Positions 11,085 through 20,984 of a DNA stretch of 64,000 nt are shown in pieces. The notes beneath the pieces were generated by a model. The model ran no database searches. It was not told where the DNA came from and was given only the letters and a program-made list of their open reading frames with translations. Source of the stretch: Pseudomonas palleroniana (GTDB lineage: Bacteria > Pseudomonadota > Gammaproteobacteria > Pseudomonadales > Pseudomonadaceae); the NCBI RefSeq assembly GCF_003031675.1, contig NZ_PYWX01000053.1, positions 124,001 through 188,000 of the forward strand, in the 5' to 3' direction. Made by a program: the position numbers and the translations under genes. Each line of letters begins with the position of its first letter. Position 1 is the first letter of the stretch.

Positions 11085-11543
11085 TCAGTTTTCGTCATCT
11101 GCATAAGGGTCAGGGTGACCCAGTTCTGCAAGCAACGTTTGTTCCAGTGTTTCCATTTCCTCGGCTTCGTCATCGTCTATATGGTCGTAACCCAAGAGAT
11201 GCAAGCAGCCGTGGATGACTAGATGGGCCCAGTGGGCTTCAAGTTCCTTGCCTTGTTCACGCGCCTCGCGCTCCACCACCGGCACGCAGATGACCAGATC
11301 GCCCAGCAGGGGAATATCCAGTAACTCATCCGGTACGTCGGCGGGGAAGGACAGCACGTTGGTGGCGTAATCCTTTTGCCGCCAGGTGTGATTCAGCTCA
11401 CGGCCCTCAGGCTCGTCCACCAGGCGGATGGTCAGCTCAGAGTCGGCGGTACGCTGGCGCAGGGCCAGGGCGCACCAGCGGCGAAACTGTTCTTCACTGG
11501 GCGCGGGCGCGTCGGTCGCCAGTTGCAGGTCTAGCTCAAGCAT
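11085..11543 (-). CDS. ybeY: Endoribonuclease YbeY, rRNA maturation
   Basis: Zinc-dependent single-strand endoribonuclease for 16S rRNA 3' maturation and late 70S quality control. The 152-residue protein carries the signature [20 protein letters not shown], whose three histidines bind zinc, plus [19 protein letters not shown] chose ATG 11543 (MLELDLQ) because it matches the family N terminus and overlaps the ybeZ stop by 8 bases, suggesting translational coupling. It is part of the ybeZ-ybeY-corC-lnt operon. Confidence 0.95.
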   Translation of the reverse strand: MLELDLQLATDAPAPSEEQFRRWCALALRQRTADSELTIRLVDEPEGRELNHTWRQKDYATNVLSFPADVPDELLDIPLLGDLVICVPVVEREAREQGKELEAHWAHLVIHGCLHLLGYDHIDDDEAEEMETLEQTLLAELGHPDPYADDEN

Positions 11544-12534
11544 CGTGGCGTGCGTCCTTCGGGGCGTCGCCCTGGTGTTCGAAGCGCTCGTAGGCTTCGA
11601 CGATGCGCTGCACCAGCGGGTGGCGCACGACGTCCTTGGGCATGAAATGCGTGAAGCTGATGCCCGGCACATCCTTGAGTACCTCGATCACCTGGCCCAG
11701 GCCCGATTTGGTGCCCTTGGGCAGGTCGACCTGGGTGATGTCACCGGTAATCACGGCGGTGGAGCCGAAGCCGATGCGGGTCAGGAACATTTTCATCTGC
11801 TCGACGGTGGTGTTCTGGCTCTCGTCGAGGATGATGAAGCTGTTGTTCAAGGTACGGCCACGCATGTAGGCCAGCGGGGCGATCTCGATCACCTGGCGCT
11901 CGATCAGCTTGGCCACGTATTCAAAGCCGAGCATCTCGTAAAGTGCGTCGTAGAGCGGGCGCAGGTACGGGTCGATCTTCTGCGCCAGGTCGCCGGGCAG
12001 GAAGCCGAGTTTCTCGCCGGCTTCGACCGCCGGGCGCACCAGCAGGATGCGGCGTACTTGCTCGCGCTCCAGGGCATCCACCGCGCAGGCTACGGCCAGG
12101 TAGGTCTTGCCGGTACCGGCGGGGCCGATGCCGAAGTTGATGTCGTTGCCGAGGATTTCCTTGACGTAGCGCTGCTGATTCAAGCCGCGTGGGCGAATCA
12201 TGCCTTTCTTGGTGCGCAGGGCCACGCTGGCTTCGGCCACCGGGTTGTTGGCCAGGTCTTGCACGGCGGATTCCTGCAGGTACAGGTGCACGGTCTCCGG
12301 CGACAGCTCACTACCTTTGGTTTCGCGGTAGAGGCGACGCAGCAGGTTTTCTGCCGACGTGGTGTGCTGGGGTTCGCCAATCAGCTCGAACTGATTGCCG
12401 CGGTTGCGGATCTCGATGCTCAGACGTTGTTCGATCAGGCGCAGGTGCTCGTCGAACTGTCCGCACAGGTTGGCGAAACGGCGAGCCTCAAAGGGCTCGA
12501 GGAGAAAACGATGAGGTTCTATGGGTGCGTTCAA
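11536..12534 (-). CDS. ybeZ: PhoH-like ATPase YbeZ
   Basis: P-loop NTPase that partners YbeY. The protein has a PhoH core with Walker A GPAGTGKT, Walker B in [11 protein letters not shown] and the [18 protein letters not shown] motif. No ATG fits: the frame is open to 12696, but the residues upstream of about 12560 include translated REP sequence (SGASPLP) and cannot be the original N terminus. The conserved protein begins [18 protein letters not shown], so I place the start at TTG 12534, giving 332 residues. The ribosome site there is weak, so the exact start is uncertain by a few codons. Confidence 0.92.
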   Translation of the reverse strand: MNAPIEPHRFLLEPFEARRFANLCGQFDEHLRLIEQRLSIEIRNRGNQFELIGEPQHTTSAENLLRRLYRETKGSELSPETVHLYLQESAVQDLANNPVAEASVALRTKKGMIRPRGLNQQRYVKEILGNDINFGIGPAGTGKTYLAVACAVDALEREQVRRILLVRPAVEAGEKLGFLPGDLAQKIDPYLRPLYDALYEMLGFEYVAKLIERQVIEIAPLAYMRGRTLNNSFIILDESQNTTVEQMKMFLTRIGFGSTAVITGDITQVDLPKGTKSGLGQVIEVLKDVPGISFTHFMPKDVVRHPLVQRIVEAYERFEHQGDAPKDARHDA

Positions 12535-12638
12535 GGTCGCTTTTAGCCGCCCTTTGGCTGTTGAGGTGAAAGAGAGGATAACGCCAGCCGCCAGTGTGCG
12601 AAAGCACTTATATAACCCGAATTCGGCGTAATCCCATT

Positions 12639-12726
12639 GTGGGAGGGGGCTTGCTCCCGATAGCAGTGCTTCAGATAAAGCATCTGGGGCTGACACTCCC
12701 TCATCGGGAGCAAGCCCCCTCCCACA
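12639..12726. repeat. REPIN (paired REP arms)
   Basis: Inverted arms at 12639-12663 and 12702-12726 with a loop of about 38 bases that has its own short complementarity (AGTGCTTC ... ). It lies between the miaB stop and the ybeZ start, on the same transcript direction, and immediately precedes the ybeZ promoter region. Confidence 0.88.
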
Positions 12727-12749
12727 TTTGATCTGTGTCGTTCACAAGG

Positions 12750-14078
12750 TCACTGCAATAACGACCCACGCAACGAGTGCGGTTGCGCCGCGTCGATGTG
12801 CACGTCGGCGAATTGGCCGATCAGGGTCGGATTGTCGCAGCGGAAGTTGACGATTCGGTTGTTCTCGGTGCGGCCTTGCAGTTCGCCCGGGTCCTTTTTC
12901 GAATAGTCGGTGACCAGGATGCGCTGGATCGAGCCGACCATTTGTCGGCTGATCTCGAAACCTTGCTGGTTCAGGCGATGTTGCAGTGCGTTCAGGCGTT
13001 CTTTTTTCAGCGCTTCGGGGGTGTCGTCCGCCAGATCGGCGGCCGGGGTGCCCGGGCGCGGGCTGTAGACGAACGAGTAGGAAAAGTCGAAACCAACATC
13101 TTCGATCAGCTTCATGGTCTGCTCGAAGTCTTTTTCGGTCTCGCCCGGGAAGCCGACGATGAAGTCCGAGCTGATGCAGATGCCCGGCACCGCCGCCCGC
13201 AGTTTGCGCAGTTTGGATTTGTATTCCAGGGCGGTATGGTTGCGCTTCATGGCCGCCAGAATGCGGTCCGAGCCCGACTGCACCGGCAAGTGCAGGTGCT
13301 TGACCAGTTCCGGTACTTCGGCGTGGGCCTGGATCAGGCTGTCGGAGAACTCCAGCGGATGGGAGGTGGTGTAGCGAATGCGTTCGATGCCGTCGACCGC
13401 GGCCACCACGCGGATCAGTTCCGCCAGGTCGGCCATTCGTCCATCATGGGTCTGGCCGCGGTAGCCATTGACGTTCTGGCCCAGCAGGGTCACTTCGCGC
13501 ACGCCGTTTTCGGCCAGGTGGATGATTTCCGACAGCACATCGTCAAACGGCCGGCTGACTTCTTCACCGCGTGTGTAAGGCACCACGCAGAAGGTGCAGT
13601 ACTTGCTGCAGCCTTCCATCACCGACACGTAGGCGCTCGGCCCGTCGATGCGCGGCTCGGGCAAGTGGTCGAATTTTTCGATTTCCGGGAACGAGACATC
13701 GACCTGCGGCATCTTGGTCACGCGGGCGGCGTCGATCATTTCCGGCAGGCGGTGCAGGGTCTGTGGGCCGAAGACCACATCGACATAGGGCGCGCGGTCG
13801 CGGATCGCAGCACCTTCCTGGCTGGCCACGCAGCCGCCGACGGCGATTACCATCTCCGGGTTCGCCAGCTTCAATTCGCGCCAACGGCCCAACTGGGAGT
13901 ACACACGGTCCTGGGCTCGTTCGCGGATCGAGCAGGTGTTGAGCAGGATCACGTCGGCATCTTCGGCGCGGGCGGTGACTTCCAGGGCCTGGTGTTCGCC
14001 CAGCAGATCGACCATGCGCGAGCTGTCGTACTCGTTCATCTGGCAACCGTGGGTTTCGATGTAAAGCTTCTTGGCCAT
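12750..14078 (-). CDS. miaB: tRNA-2-methylthio-N6-dimethylallyladenosine synthase
   Basis: Radical-SAM methylthiotransferase that adds ms2 to i6A37 of tRNAs reading U-starting codons. The 442-residue protein has the three expected parts. An N-terminal UPF0004 domain ([35 protein letters not shown]) holds three cysteines for the auxiliary cluster. The radical-SAM domain has CSKYCTFC, and the C terminus is a TRAM domain. ATG 14078 ([13 protein letters not shown]) matches the family start. It is transcribed towards ybeZ and diverges from the DUF1820 gene; their promoters share 14079-14210. Confidence 0.96.
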   Translation of the reverse strand: MAKKLYIETHGCQMNEYDSSRMVDLLGEHQALEVTARAEDADVILLNTCSIRERAQDRVYSQLGRWRELKLANPEMVIAVGGCVASQEGAAIRDRAPYVDVVFGPQTLHRLPEMIDAARVTKMPQVDVSFPEIEKFDHLPEPRIDGPSAYVSVMEGCSKYCTFCVVPYTRGEEVSRPFDDVLSEIIHLAENGVREVTLLGQNVNGYRGQTHDGRMADLAELIRVVAAVDGIERIRYTTSHPLEFSDSLIQAHAEVPELVKHLHLPVQSGSDRILAAMKRNHTALEYKSKLRKLRAAVPGICISSDFIVGFPGETEKDFEQTMKLIEDVGFDFSYSFVYSPRPGTPAADLADDTPEALKKERLNALQHRLNQQGFEISRQMVGSIQRILVTDYSKKDPGELQGRTENNRIVNFRCDNPTLIGQFADVHIDAAQPHSLRGSLLQ

Positions 14079-14210
14079 GGGGATCGTCAACTGGTGGTAA
14101 AGAACCGCGCATTATAGGGGGCATGCCCATGGGTTCCTAGCGTTGTGCATCGGGTGGCATGCTATAGTTCGCGCCCCCTTTTATATCCCCCGATGTGTTG
14201 TTTGCCCGCC

Positions 14211-14537
14211 ATGACCAAACGTGAAGCTCCAATCTACAAGGTGATTTTCCTCAACCAGGGCCAGGTGTTCGAAATGTACGCCAAGCAGATCTATCAAAGT
14301 GATCTGTGGGGCTTCCTGGAAGTGGAAGAGTTCGTCTTTGGCGAGCGCACCCAGTTGGTCGTCGACCCGGGCGAGGAAAAGCTCAAGGCGCAGTTTGAAG
14401 GCGTGGTGCGCAGCTTTGTGCCGATGCATTCGATTGTGCGCATCGACGAGGTGGAGCGCCTGGGCACGCCGAAGATCAGCGAGGCCCGGGGCGTGGGCAA
14501 TGTCATGCCGTTTCCGATGCCGATGCCCGAAAAGTAA
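14211..14537 (+). CDS. DUF1820 family protein
   Basis: Small cytoplasmic protein (108 residues) of unknown function, found widely in gammaproteobacteria. The DUF1820 pattern is clear: YKVIFLNQGQVFEMYAKQIYQSDLWGFLEVEEFVFG, then VVDPGEEKLKAQFEGV and HSIVRIDEVERLG. These fit a compact beta-rich fold. The tail is Pro/Met-rich (MPFPMPMPEK). ATG 14211 matches the conserved MTKREAPIYKV start. It is divergent from miaB and converges on the Sel1-type gene, with a long palindrome between them. Confidence 0.85.
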   Translation: MTKREAPIYKVIFLNQGQVFEMYAKQIYQSDLWGFLEVEEFVFGERTQLVVDPGEEKLKAQFEGVVRSFVPMHSIVRIDEVERLGTPKISEARGVGNVMPFPMPMPEK

Positions 14538-14540
14538 AGC

Positions 14541-14672
14541 GTAGTGAGCGGGCTTGCCCCGCGCTGGGGAGCGAAGCCGCCCCAACAAGGACGCTGGTGT
14601 GTTTCAGGTAGACCGAGGCGCCTGGGTTTGGGGCGGCTTTGCCACCCAGCGCGCGGCAAGCCCGCTCACTAC
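14541..14672. repeat. Long palindrome of a second repeat family
   Basis: Arms 14541-14584 and 14629-14672 are inverted copies with only a few mismatches. The core is GTAGTGAGCGGGCTTGCC, followed inwards by a second hairpin unit, AAGCCGCCCCA / TGGGGCGGCTT. This differs from the GTGGGAGGGGG family seen elsewhere in the window. It lies between two convergent gene ends. Confidence 0.85.
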
Positions 14673-14681
14673 AGGTTCTGA

Positions 14682-15236
14682 TCAGGGGAGGGGGGAGAAG
14701 GGCGAGCGCCCATCGGCACTCTGCAATTCCTGCAGGTAATTGCGGAAGATCTGGCCCAGTACTTGGGTGGCTACTTCCAACTCATCACGCTGCATGTGTT
14801 CGGCGACTTCGTCGGCGGTGTCCAGCGCGTCTTCGGCGCCGTTGACCGCGGCCATTTTCAGCACGATATACGCCTGGACGTTATTGGCCGGTACGCCTTC
14901 GCCCTTGAAGAACATGTTGCCCAGCTGGAATTGCGCCTGGGCGTGGCCCTGCAACGAGGCTTTCTCGAAGTAGCTCAAGGCTTTGTTGAGGTCGCGGGCC
15001 GGATTTTTACTGTCGTGGTAATACTCACCCAACTCGTATTGCGCCTGCGCATCACCGCCGTCGGCCTGTTTCTGGCACGCGCTCAGGGCTTCGGCCTGGC
15101 TGTCTGGCTGTGTATTGAGGGTGCAACGACCCATCGCTGGGATTAACAACGAGTTGCCGCCTGCTTGTGCATGTGCCAGCAGCGGCTGAAGGAGCAACAG
15201 GCAGCCCAGTACCAGGGTGCGGCCGGTGCGTTTCAT
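14682..15236 (-). CDS. Secreted Sel1/TPR-repeat protein
   Basis: The 184-residue protein has a Sec signal peptide (residues 1-24, ending LLAHAQA) and is expected in the periplasm. Two or three Sel1-like repeats follow (GDAQAQYELGEYYHD, GHAQAQFQLGNMFFKGEGVPANNVQAYIVLKMAAVNG). Such repeats bind other proteins; the partner is unknown. ATG 15236 gives a clean signal peptide, whereas 20 codons upstream in frame do not. It is a single gene located after hemL. Confidence 0.82.
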   Translation of the reverse strand: MKRTGRTLVLGCLLLLQPLLAHAQAGGNSLLIPAMGRCTLNTQPDSQAEALSACQKQADGGDAQAQYELGEYYHDSKNPARDLNKALSYFEKASLQGHAQAQFQLGNMFFKGEGVPANNVQAYIVLKMAAVNGAEDALDTADEVAEHMQRDELEVATQVLGQIFRNYLQELQSADGRSPFSPLP

Positions 15237-15422
15237 GGGAATCGACTTACCTCTGACGGGGCGCGCGGACCCTCGGGGAGTCCAATGAGCGCGCATTATG
15301 AAATAAGCAGGCCCCTGCTTACAAAGTCTTTACTCGATTTTCTGCTGCGAGGGCAAGTTATCTGCCGGATTGCAGGGAGATTCTCGAAAAAACTAGGAAA
15401 AGTCTGTAGGCAAAGTAGTAAA

Positions 15423-15449
15423 TCAGGCGTCGCCCAAGGCAACGCCTGA
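15423..15449 (-). terminator. Probable hemL terminator
   Basis: Eight-bp stem (TCAGGCGT / ACGCCTGA) starting 14 bases after the hemL stop on the minus strand and followed by TTTACT. It is a reasonable intrinsic terminator for the thiD-thiE-hemL transcript. Confidence 0.6.
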
Positions 15450-15462
15450 CGTGTTGTCACTG

Positions 15463-16746
15463 TTATTTCAACGCGGCGAAGGCACGCTCGGCAGCATCCA
15501 GGGTCAGTTTCAGCTCGGCTTCGCCATGGGCGATCGAAGTGAAGCCGGCTTCAAAGGCGCTCGGAGCCAGGTACACACCGCCTTCCAGCATCAGGTGGAA
15601 GAAGCGTTTGAACAGGTCGGCATCGCTGCCCATGACGTCATCGAAGGTGACGATGTCGTCGGCACCGCTGAAGTACAGGCCGAACATGCCGCCCGCCTGA
15701 GTGGTGACAAACGGGATGCCCGCGGCATCGGCGCGCAGTTGCAGGCCGTCCAGCAGGCGCGTGGTGTAGTCGGTCAGCTCGGCGTGGAAGCCTGGGCGGC
15801 TGATCAGGCGCAGGGTGGTCAGGCCGGCCGCCATCGCCAACGGGTTACCCGACAAGGTGCCGGCCTGGTACACCGGGCCCAACGGTGCGATGTGCTGCAT
15901 GATTTCGCGTTTGCCGCCGAAGCAGCCTACTGGCATGCCGCCACCAATGATCTTGCCGAAGGTGCTCAAGTCCGGCGTGACGCCGTAGTAGGCCTGGGCG
16001 CCGCCGAGCGCGACTCGGAAACCGGTCATCACTTCATCAAAGATCAGCACCACACCATGTTTGTCGCACTGTTCGCGCAAGCCTTCGAGGAAGCCTGGCG
16101 CCGGTGGTACGCAGTTCATGTTGCCGGCCACCGGTTCGACGATGATGCACGCCACGTTTTGGCCGACTTCATTGAGCATCTGCTCGACGGCGGCGATGTC
16201 GTTGAACGGCAGGGTCAGGGTGTGTTTGGCGAACGCCGCCGGTACGCCGGCCGAGCTTGGCACACCTTGGGTCAGCAGGCCGGAACCGGCTTTCACCAGC
16301 AGGCTGTCGGAGTGGCCGTGGTAGCAGCCTTCGAACTTGATGATGCTGTCGCGGCCGGTAAAGCCACGGGCCAGGCGGATCGCGCTCATGGTGGCTTCGG
16401 TGCCCGAGCTGACCATGCGCACCATCTCCATGGATGGCACGATGGCACACACCAGGTCGGCCATCTCGGTCTCCATGGCGGTCGGCGCGCCATAGGACAG
16501 GCCGTGTTCCAGTTGCTTGCGCACGGCGTCGAGTACGTCCGGGTGGCTGTGGCCGAGGATCATCGGGCCCCAGGAACCCACGTAATCCACATAGCGTTTG
16601 TCATCTTCGTCGGTGACGTAGGCGCCTTCAGCATGCTTGAAGAACAGTGGCGTGCCACCCACGCTCTTGAACGCACGCACGGGGGAGTTCACACCGCCGG
16701 GGATGTGTTTCTGGGCATTGGCAAACAGCGTTTCGGAACGGGACAT
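15463..16746 (-). CDS. hemL: Glutamate-1-semialdehyde 2,1-aminomutase
   Basis: PLP enzyme that converts glutamate-1-semialdehyde to 5-aminolevulinate in C5-pathway haem synthesis. The 427-residue length is typical. Visible motifs are [10 protein letters not shown] at the N terminus, [16 protein letters not shown], the PLP-contact [10 protein letters not shown], and [17 protein letters not shown], which holds the PLP lysine. It is the last gene of thiD-thiE-hemL, 30 bases after thiE, an order common in Pseudomonas. Confidence 0.97.
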   Translation of the reverse strand: MSRSETLFANAQKHIPGGVNSPVRAFKSVGGTPLFFKHAEGAYVTDEDDKRYVDYVGSWGPMILGHSHPDVLDAVRKQLEHGLSYGAPTAMETEMADLVCAIVPSMEMVRMVSSGTEATMSAIRLARGFTGRDSIIKFEGCYHGHSDSLLVKAGSGLLTQGVPSSAGVPAAFAKHTLTLPFNDIAAVEQMLNEVGQNVACIIVEPVAGNMNCVPPAPGFLEGLREQCDKHGVVLIFDEVMTGFRVALGGAQAYYGVTPDLSTFGKIIGGGMPVGCFGGKREIMQHIAPLGPVYQAGTLSGNPLAMAAGLTTLRLISRPGFHAELTDYTTRLLDGLQLRADAAGIPFVTTQAGGMFGLYFSGADDIVTFDDVMGSDADLFKRFFHLMLEGGVYLAPSAFEAGFTSIAHGEAELKLTLDAAERAFAALK

Positions 16747-16776
16747 GTCGGGGCTCTCTGAATTCAGGTGTGTTGT

Positions 16777-17403
16777 CTATTTAAGGCGCAGAAGGTCGTT
16801 GAATGCGCGGGCGCGGCGCGTGACTTCCTGGGTGCTTTCGGCACCGAACAGGCCATGCACCACGGCCAGCAGGTCGGCACCGTGGGCCACCAGTGGTTCG
16901 GCGTTTTCCAGGGTGATGCCGCCGATTACGCAGATCGGCAACTGCAACCGGGTGCGGGCCTGGGCGAGCATTTCGACGGTGGCAGCGGGGGCGCCAGGCT
17001 TGGTATTGGAATTGAAGAAACGGCCGAAAGCGACGTAGCTTGCGCCTTCCCTGGCGGCCTGCTCCGCCAGTTCGATCTGGCTGTGGCAGGTGGCGCCGAT
17101 AATCGCCTTGGAACCCAGCAGGGCGCGGGCAGGGGTCAGCGGGCCGTCGGTCTGGCCCAGATGCACGCCGACGCCCAGGCGTGCGGCCAATTCGGCGTCG
17201 TCATTGATAATCAGCTGGGTCTTGTAGCGCGAGCACAGCTCTCGCAGCTTCTCGGCTTCGCGCAGGCGCCGTGCTTCGTCGCTGCTTTTGTCGCGGTATT
17301 GCAACAGGCTCACACCGCCTTCCAACGCCGCTTCGACGTAGGCGAGGAATTTGCCGGCCAACAGTTGGCTGTCGGTTATGGCATACAGGCCACGTAGTTT
17401 CAT
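16777..17403 (-). CDS. thiE: Thiamine-phosphate synthase
   Basis: Joins HMP pyrophosphate with the thiazole phosphate to make thiamine phosphate. The 208-residue TIM barrel shows [25 protein letters not shown], a diphosphate-binding [17 protein letters not shown] and [13 protein letters not shown]. It starts 32 bases after the thiD stop with an AAGAGG ribosome site, so the two are co-transcribed. No TPP riboswitch is visible upstream of the pair. Confidence 0.95.
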   Translation of the reverse strand: MKLRGLYAITDSQLLAGKFLAYVEAALEGGVSLLQYRDKSSDEARRLREAEKLRELCSRYKTQLIINDDAELAARLGVGVHLGQTDGPLTPARALLGSKAIIGATCHSQIELAEQAAREGASYVAFGRFFNSNTKPGAPAATVEMLAQARTRLQLPICVIGGITLENAEPLVAHGADLLAVVHGLFGAESTQEVTRRARAFNDLLRLK

Positions 17404-17435
17404 CGGGCAGGCCTCTTGCTTTTAAGGACGAAAAG

Positions 17436-18233
17436 TTACGAGCAGAAATCCAGCGGCAGCCGGCGCGGCACGAACTGGCCCTGGCCGAGTTGTTCGGCGT
17501 CGCGCAGGGTCCGCCAAGTGTAGTTGAGCGCCGATTGCACGGCACTGGCCAAGCCTTCGCCCTGGGCGATGCGGCCGGCCAGCGCACTGGCCAGCGTGCA
17601 ACCCGAGCCGTGATAACTGCCGGGCAAGCGCTGGCAGGTAAAGGTCTGGCGGCTGCCGTCACGGCTGTACAGGCGGTTGTGCACTTCGTGCTCGTCGCCA
17701 TGGCCGCCGGTGATCAGCAGGTGCTTGATATAGGGCAACAGCTTCTCGGCGCATTCGTCCGCCGTCCCCTCAGGCAACTCGGCGAGGATGCGCGCTTCAG
17801 GCAGGTTCGGCGTGGCGATCAGCGACAGCGGCAACAGGCGCTCACGCATCGCGTAGCCGACTTCGTCCTTGCCCAGGCTGCCACCACCGCCGGCGCGCAG
17901 CACCGGGTCGCACACCACTGGCAGGTGCGGATGCGCCTGTAGCAGTTCGACCACGGTGTCGACCATTGCGATGGAGCCCAGCATGCCCAGTTTGACCGAC
18001 GCCACTTCGGAGTCGCCGAGCACGGCATTGGCCTGGGCCAGCACCCATTCGCGGTCGAGCACGCGGAAATCACTGACGTTGACCGTGTTCTGCACGGTCA
18101 ACGCGGTGACGGCCGGGGCCGCATGGCAGCCTTGGGCGAGCAGGGCTTCGATATCTGCCTGCAAGCCGGCGCCACCACTGGGGTCGTGGCCGGAGAGACA
18201 GAGGACAACGGGACGAGAGCTGTAGATATTCAT
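17436..18233 (-). CDS. thiD: Hydroxymethylpyrimidine/phosphomethylpyrimidine kinase
   Basis: Phosphorylates HMP and HMP-phosphate for thiamine synthesis and salvage. The 265-residue ribokinase-fold protein has CLSGHDPSGGAGLQADIEAL, VTALTVQNTV, CDPVLRAGGG and the catalytic-loop region LPGSYHGSGCTLASALAG. ATG 18233 (MNIYSSRPVVLC) fits the conserved N terminus; the open frame further upstream has no family similarity. It heads the thiD-thiE-hemL group. Confidence 0.94.
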   Translation of the reverse strand: MNIYSSRPVVLCLSGHDPSGGAGLQADIEALLAQGCHAAPAVTALTVQNTVNVSDFRVLDREWVLAQANAVLGDSEVASVKLGMLGSIAMVDTVVELLQAHPHLPVVCDPVLRAGGGGSLGKDEVGYAMRERLLPLSLIATPNLPEARILAELPEGTADECAEKLLPYIKHLLITGGHGDEHEVHNRLYSRDGSRQTFTCQRLPGSYHGSGCTLASALAGRIAQGEGLASAVQSALNYTWRTLRDAEQLGQGQFVPRRLPLDFCS

Positions 18234-18353
18234 GGTGCGCGAGCTTACCACCAAACGCTTTTGGCGTGGCTGTCGGGCGTGGGGGGAATTAATGGCTTGA
18301 AAACCACCTGGATATTCCCTGCCAATGATCTGACTGAGCCGATGAAAAAGCGC

Positions 18354-18379
18354 TGAAAGCCTCGTGATAGAGGCTTTCA
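18354..18379. other. Perfect 10-bp hairpin upstream of sensor kinase
   Basis: TGAAAGCCTC and GAGGCTTTCA flank a 6-base loop, followed on the plus strand by AAAAAATTATTT. It lies in the 287-base gap between the divergent thiD and kinase genes. No T-run follows on the plus strand, so its role is open: part of a leader, a small RNA or an operator. Confidence 0.5.
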
Positions 18380-18520
18380 AAAAATTATTTCAATAGTGTC
18401 TAATGGCCTTTACTGGCTATGCTAGAGTGGATTCAAACAACTCACGGTATCGCCGGTGTACGTCTACTCAAAAGGAATGGGGGGCTTTTGACATAACCGG
18501 ACAGTCCACGCTGGGGCTCT

Positions 18521-20938
18521 ATGCGCTATTTGCTGATCTTATTGTTGTGCGGGTTGCCGCTGCTCGCCAACGCCGTCGACTTCGATCAGGAGACTCGAAG
18601 CCTGCCGCTGGGCCGGGTCATGCAAGTGCTCGAAGACCCCACGGATGCCCTCACCATCGCCGAAGTCAGTTCCCCGGCTTACGCTGCCCAGTTCAAGACC
18701 CATGACAAAGCCACCCTCAATGCCGGCTATTCACGCTCGGTGTTCTGGCTCAAGGTCGACCTGCATTACCTCGCCCAAGACCCTCGCGCCCCGCGTGGCT
18801 GGTTTCTGGAACTGGCCTATCCGCCGCTCAACCATGTGGACCTGTACCAGAAGGACGGCACCGGTCACTACCGCCTGACGGCGCGCACGGGCAGCGCCCT
18901 GCCGTTTTCCAGCCGTGAGGTCCGCCAGAGCAACTACCTGTTCAAGCTCAACTTCGTGCCCGACCAGCAGGAAACCGTCTATCTGCGCCTGCAAAGTGAA
19001 GGTTCGATCCAGGCGCCGCTGACACTGTGGTCCGGCACCGCCTACCTGGAACAGCAACCACTGCGCCTTTACGTGCTCGGGGCCATCTATGGCGTATTGC
19101 TGGGGATGCTGGTCTACAACCTGTTCATCTACTTGAGCGTGCGTGACACCAGCTACCTCTATTACATCCTCTACATTGCCTCGTTCGGCCTCTATCAGCT
19201 GGCGGTCAATGGCGTGGCGATGGAGTATTTCTGGCCGAACAGCCCGTGGTGGGCGAATGCGGCGGTGCCGTTCCTGATCGGCTCGGCAGCGCTGTTCGGC
19301 AGCCTGTTCGCACGCAGCTTCCTGCACACGGCGCAGCACAGCCGCTGGCTTGATCGTCTGTTGCTGGCGTTGGCGGCCTGCGGCGCGGTGGTGATGGTGC
19401 TGGCGCTGCTGACCAGCTATGCACTGGCCTTGCGCCTGGCGACCGGCCTGGCGCTGGTGTTTACCGTGACCATCTTTTTCACGGCCATCAAGGCCTGGTT
19501 CTGTGGCCAGCGCATGGCGCGTTATTTCATCATTGCCTGGTCGGCGTTCCTGTTGGGCGGGGTGGTCAACACGATGATGGTGCTGGGCTACCTGCCCAAT
19601 GTGTTCCTGACCATGTACGCCAGCCAACTCGGCTCGGCCATTGAGGTGGCGTTGCTGTCCCTGGCCCTGGCCGATCGCATCAACGGCATGCGTGAGCAAC
19701 AGGCGCAAATCCTCTTCGATGCCAGCCAGAAGCTCGAAGTGCTCAACCAGCAATTGGCCCGCAGCAACCGTCTCAAGGATGAATTCCTCGCCACGCTGAC
19801 CCACGAGTTGCGTACGCCGATGAATGGCGTGATCGGTTCCCTGGAGCTGATGCACACCGTGCCGCTGGACGATGACTTGGCGCAGTACCAACAAACGGCT
19901 GCCGGCTCGGCGCGGGACATGATGCGCATGGTCAATGGCATCCTCACCTTGACCGAACTGCAAGCCGGGCGCCTCACCGCTCAGCCCCAGGTATTCAGCC
20001 TGCGCGGCACCCTGGATACCTTGCGCCAGCAGTTCAGCGCCAGCGCCCAGAGCAAGGGGCTGGCGTTTTCCATCGATGTCGCCGATGAACTGCCGGACCG
20101 CATGATCGGTGACGCGGGCAAACTCACTCAGTGCCTGGATTGCCTGTTGGACAATGCCTTCAAGTTCACCCACGAAGGCAGTGTGCGTTTGCGCGTGGTG
20201 GGCGTGCCCCATGCGGATGGCGGGTTGCGCTTGAGCTTTATCGTAACCGACACCGGCGTGGGCTTCGCCTTTCTGGACGAGGCCACGCTGTACCAACGCT
20301 TCTTCCAACTCGATGGTTCGACCACCCGCGAATACGGCGGCCTGGGTATTGGCTTGGCGATTTGCCGGCAGTTGATCGAGTTGCTGGGCGGGCGTCTGAC
20401 CCACCATTCCGAGCCGCGTAAAGGCAGCCGGTTCCAGTTGGAGATGGAAGTTGGCGCAGCGCCGTCTGAACTGAAAGTGCCGCCTGAACCGAAAGTCGCC
20501 TCCGACAGGCAGCGTGCCCCTCAGGATTGCGCGGTGCTGTTGGTAGACGATAACAGCGTGGGCCAACTGGCGGTGCGCGGGATGTTGCTCAAGCTCGGTT
20601 ACCGGGTGAAAACCGCAGACAGTGGCGCGTCAGCCCTGGCGCTCCTGCAAGACGAAACCTTCGATGCCGTGTTGCTGGATGTGCCCGAAGGTGGTTTCTC
20701 ATTGTGCTGTCAGATCCGTGCCTTGCCGGGGTGCGGTGAGTTGCCGGTGATTGCCTTGAGTACCTCTTTGCAGGCGCCGGAACGTGAGCGTTGCCACGGT
20801 GTCGGCGTCAGCGACCGGCTGTCAAAACCCGTGCGCTTCGACGCTTTGCAGGCGGTACTGGAGCGGCGTGTATTGTGCTCGGTAGAGGGCGAAAGCGCCG
20901 GACATTCGGCGTTTATGCCACTTTTTAAAGGCCGATGA
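18521..20938 (+). CDS. 7TMR-DISM hybrid sensor histidine kinase
   Basis: Inner-membrane signalling protein of 805 residues. Parts in order: signal peptide (1-18); periplasmic 7TMR-DISM sensor domain (about 25-175); seven membrane segments (about 184-385); a short coiled coil; HisKA with phospho-acceptor His428 in ATLTHELRTPMNG; HATPase with DNAFKFT and GLGIGLAI; and a C-terminal receiver (670-790). The receiver keeps LVDDN, Asp720 and Lys in RLSKPV. However, the loop after Asp720 (LLDVPEGGF) is about four residues shorter than usual and lacks the normal MP..DG. The ligand is probably a small molecule or sugar; no partner regulator is adjacent. Confidence 0.9.
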   Translation: MRYLLILLLCGLPLLANAVDFDQETRSLPLGRVMQVLEDPTDALTIAEVSSPAYAAQFKTHDKATLNAGYSRSVFWLKVDLHYLAQDPRAPRGWFLELAYPPLNHVDLYQKDGTGHYRLTARTGSALPFSSREVRQSNYLFKLNFVPDQQETVYLRLQSEGSIQAPLTLWSGTAYLEQQPLRLYVLGAIYGVLLGMLVYNLFIYLSVRDTSYLYYILYIASFGLYQLAVNGVAMEYFWPNSPWWANAAVPFLIGSAALFGSLFARSFLHTAQHSRWLDRLLLALAACGAVVMVLALLTSYALALRLATGLALVFTVTIFFTAIKAWFCGQRMARYFIIAWSAFLLGGVVNTMMVLGYLPNVFLTMYASQLGSAIEVALLSLALADRINGMREQQAQILFDASQKLEVLNQQLARSNRLKDEFLATLTHELRTPMNGVIGSLELMHTVPLDDDLAQYQQTAAGSARDMMRMVNGILTLTELQAGRLTAQPQVFSLRGTLDTLRQQFSASAQSKGLAFSIDVADELPDRMIGDAGKLTQCLDCLLDNAFKFTHEGSVRLRVVGVPHADGGLRLSFIVTDTGVGFAFLDEATLYQRFFQLDGSTTREYGGLGIGLAICRQLIELLGGRLTHHSEPRKGSRFQLEMEVGAAPSELKVPPEPKVASDRQRAPQDCAVLLVDDNSVGQLAVRGMLLKLGYRVKTADSGASALALLQDETFDAVLLDVPEGGFSLCCQIRALPGCGELPVIALSTSLQAPERERCHGVGVSDRLSKPVRFDALQAVLERRVLCSVEGESAGHSAFMPLFKGR

Positions 20939-20984
20939 CGGTGCTTAACTGAAACTTCGGCCCTACCGGTAGGCAGCGTGCAGC

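Noticed and set aside
18234-18520. TPP riboswitch upstream of thiD
   Set aside because: The CUGAGA / ACCUGAUCUGG core of the THI element is absent; the hairpin there is a simple stem.
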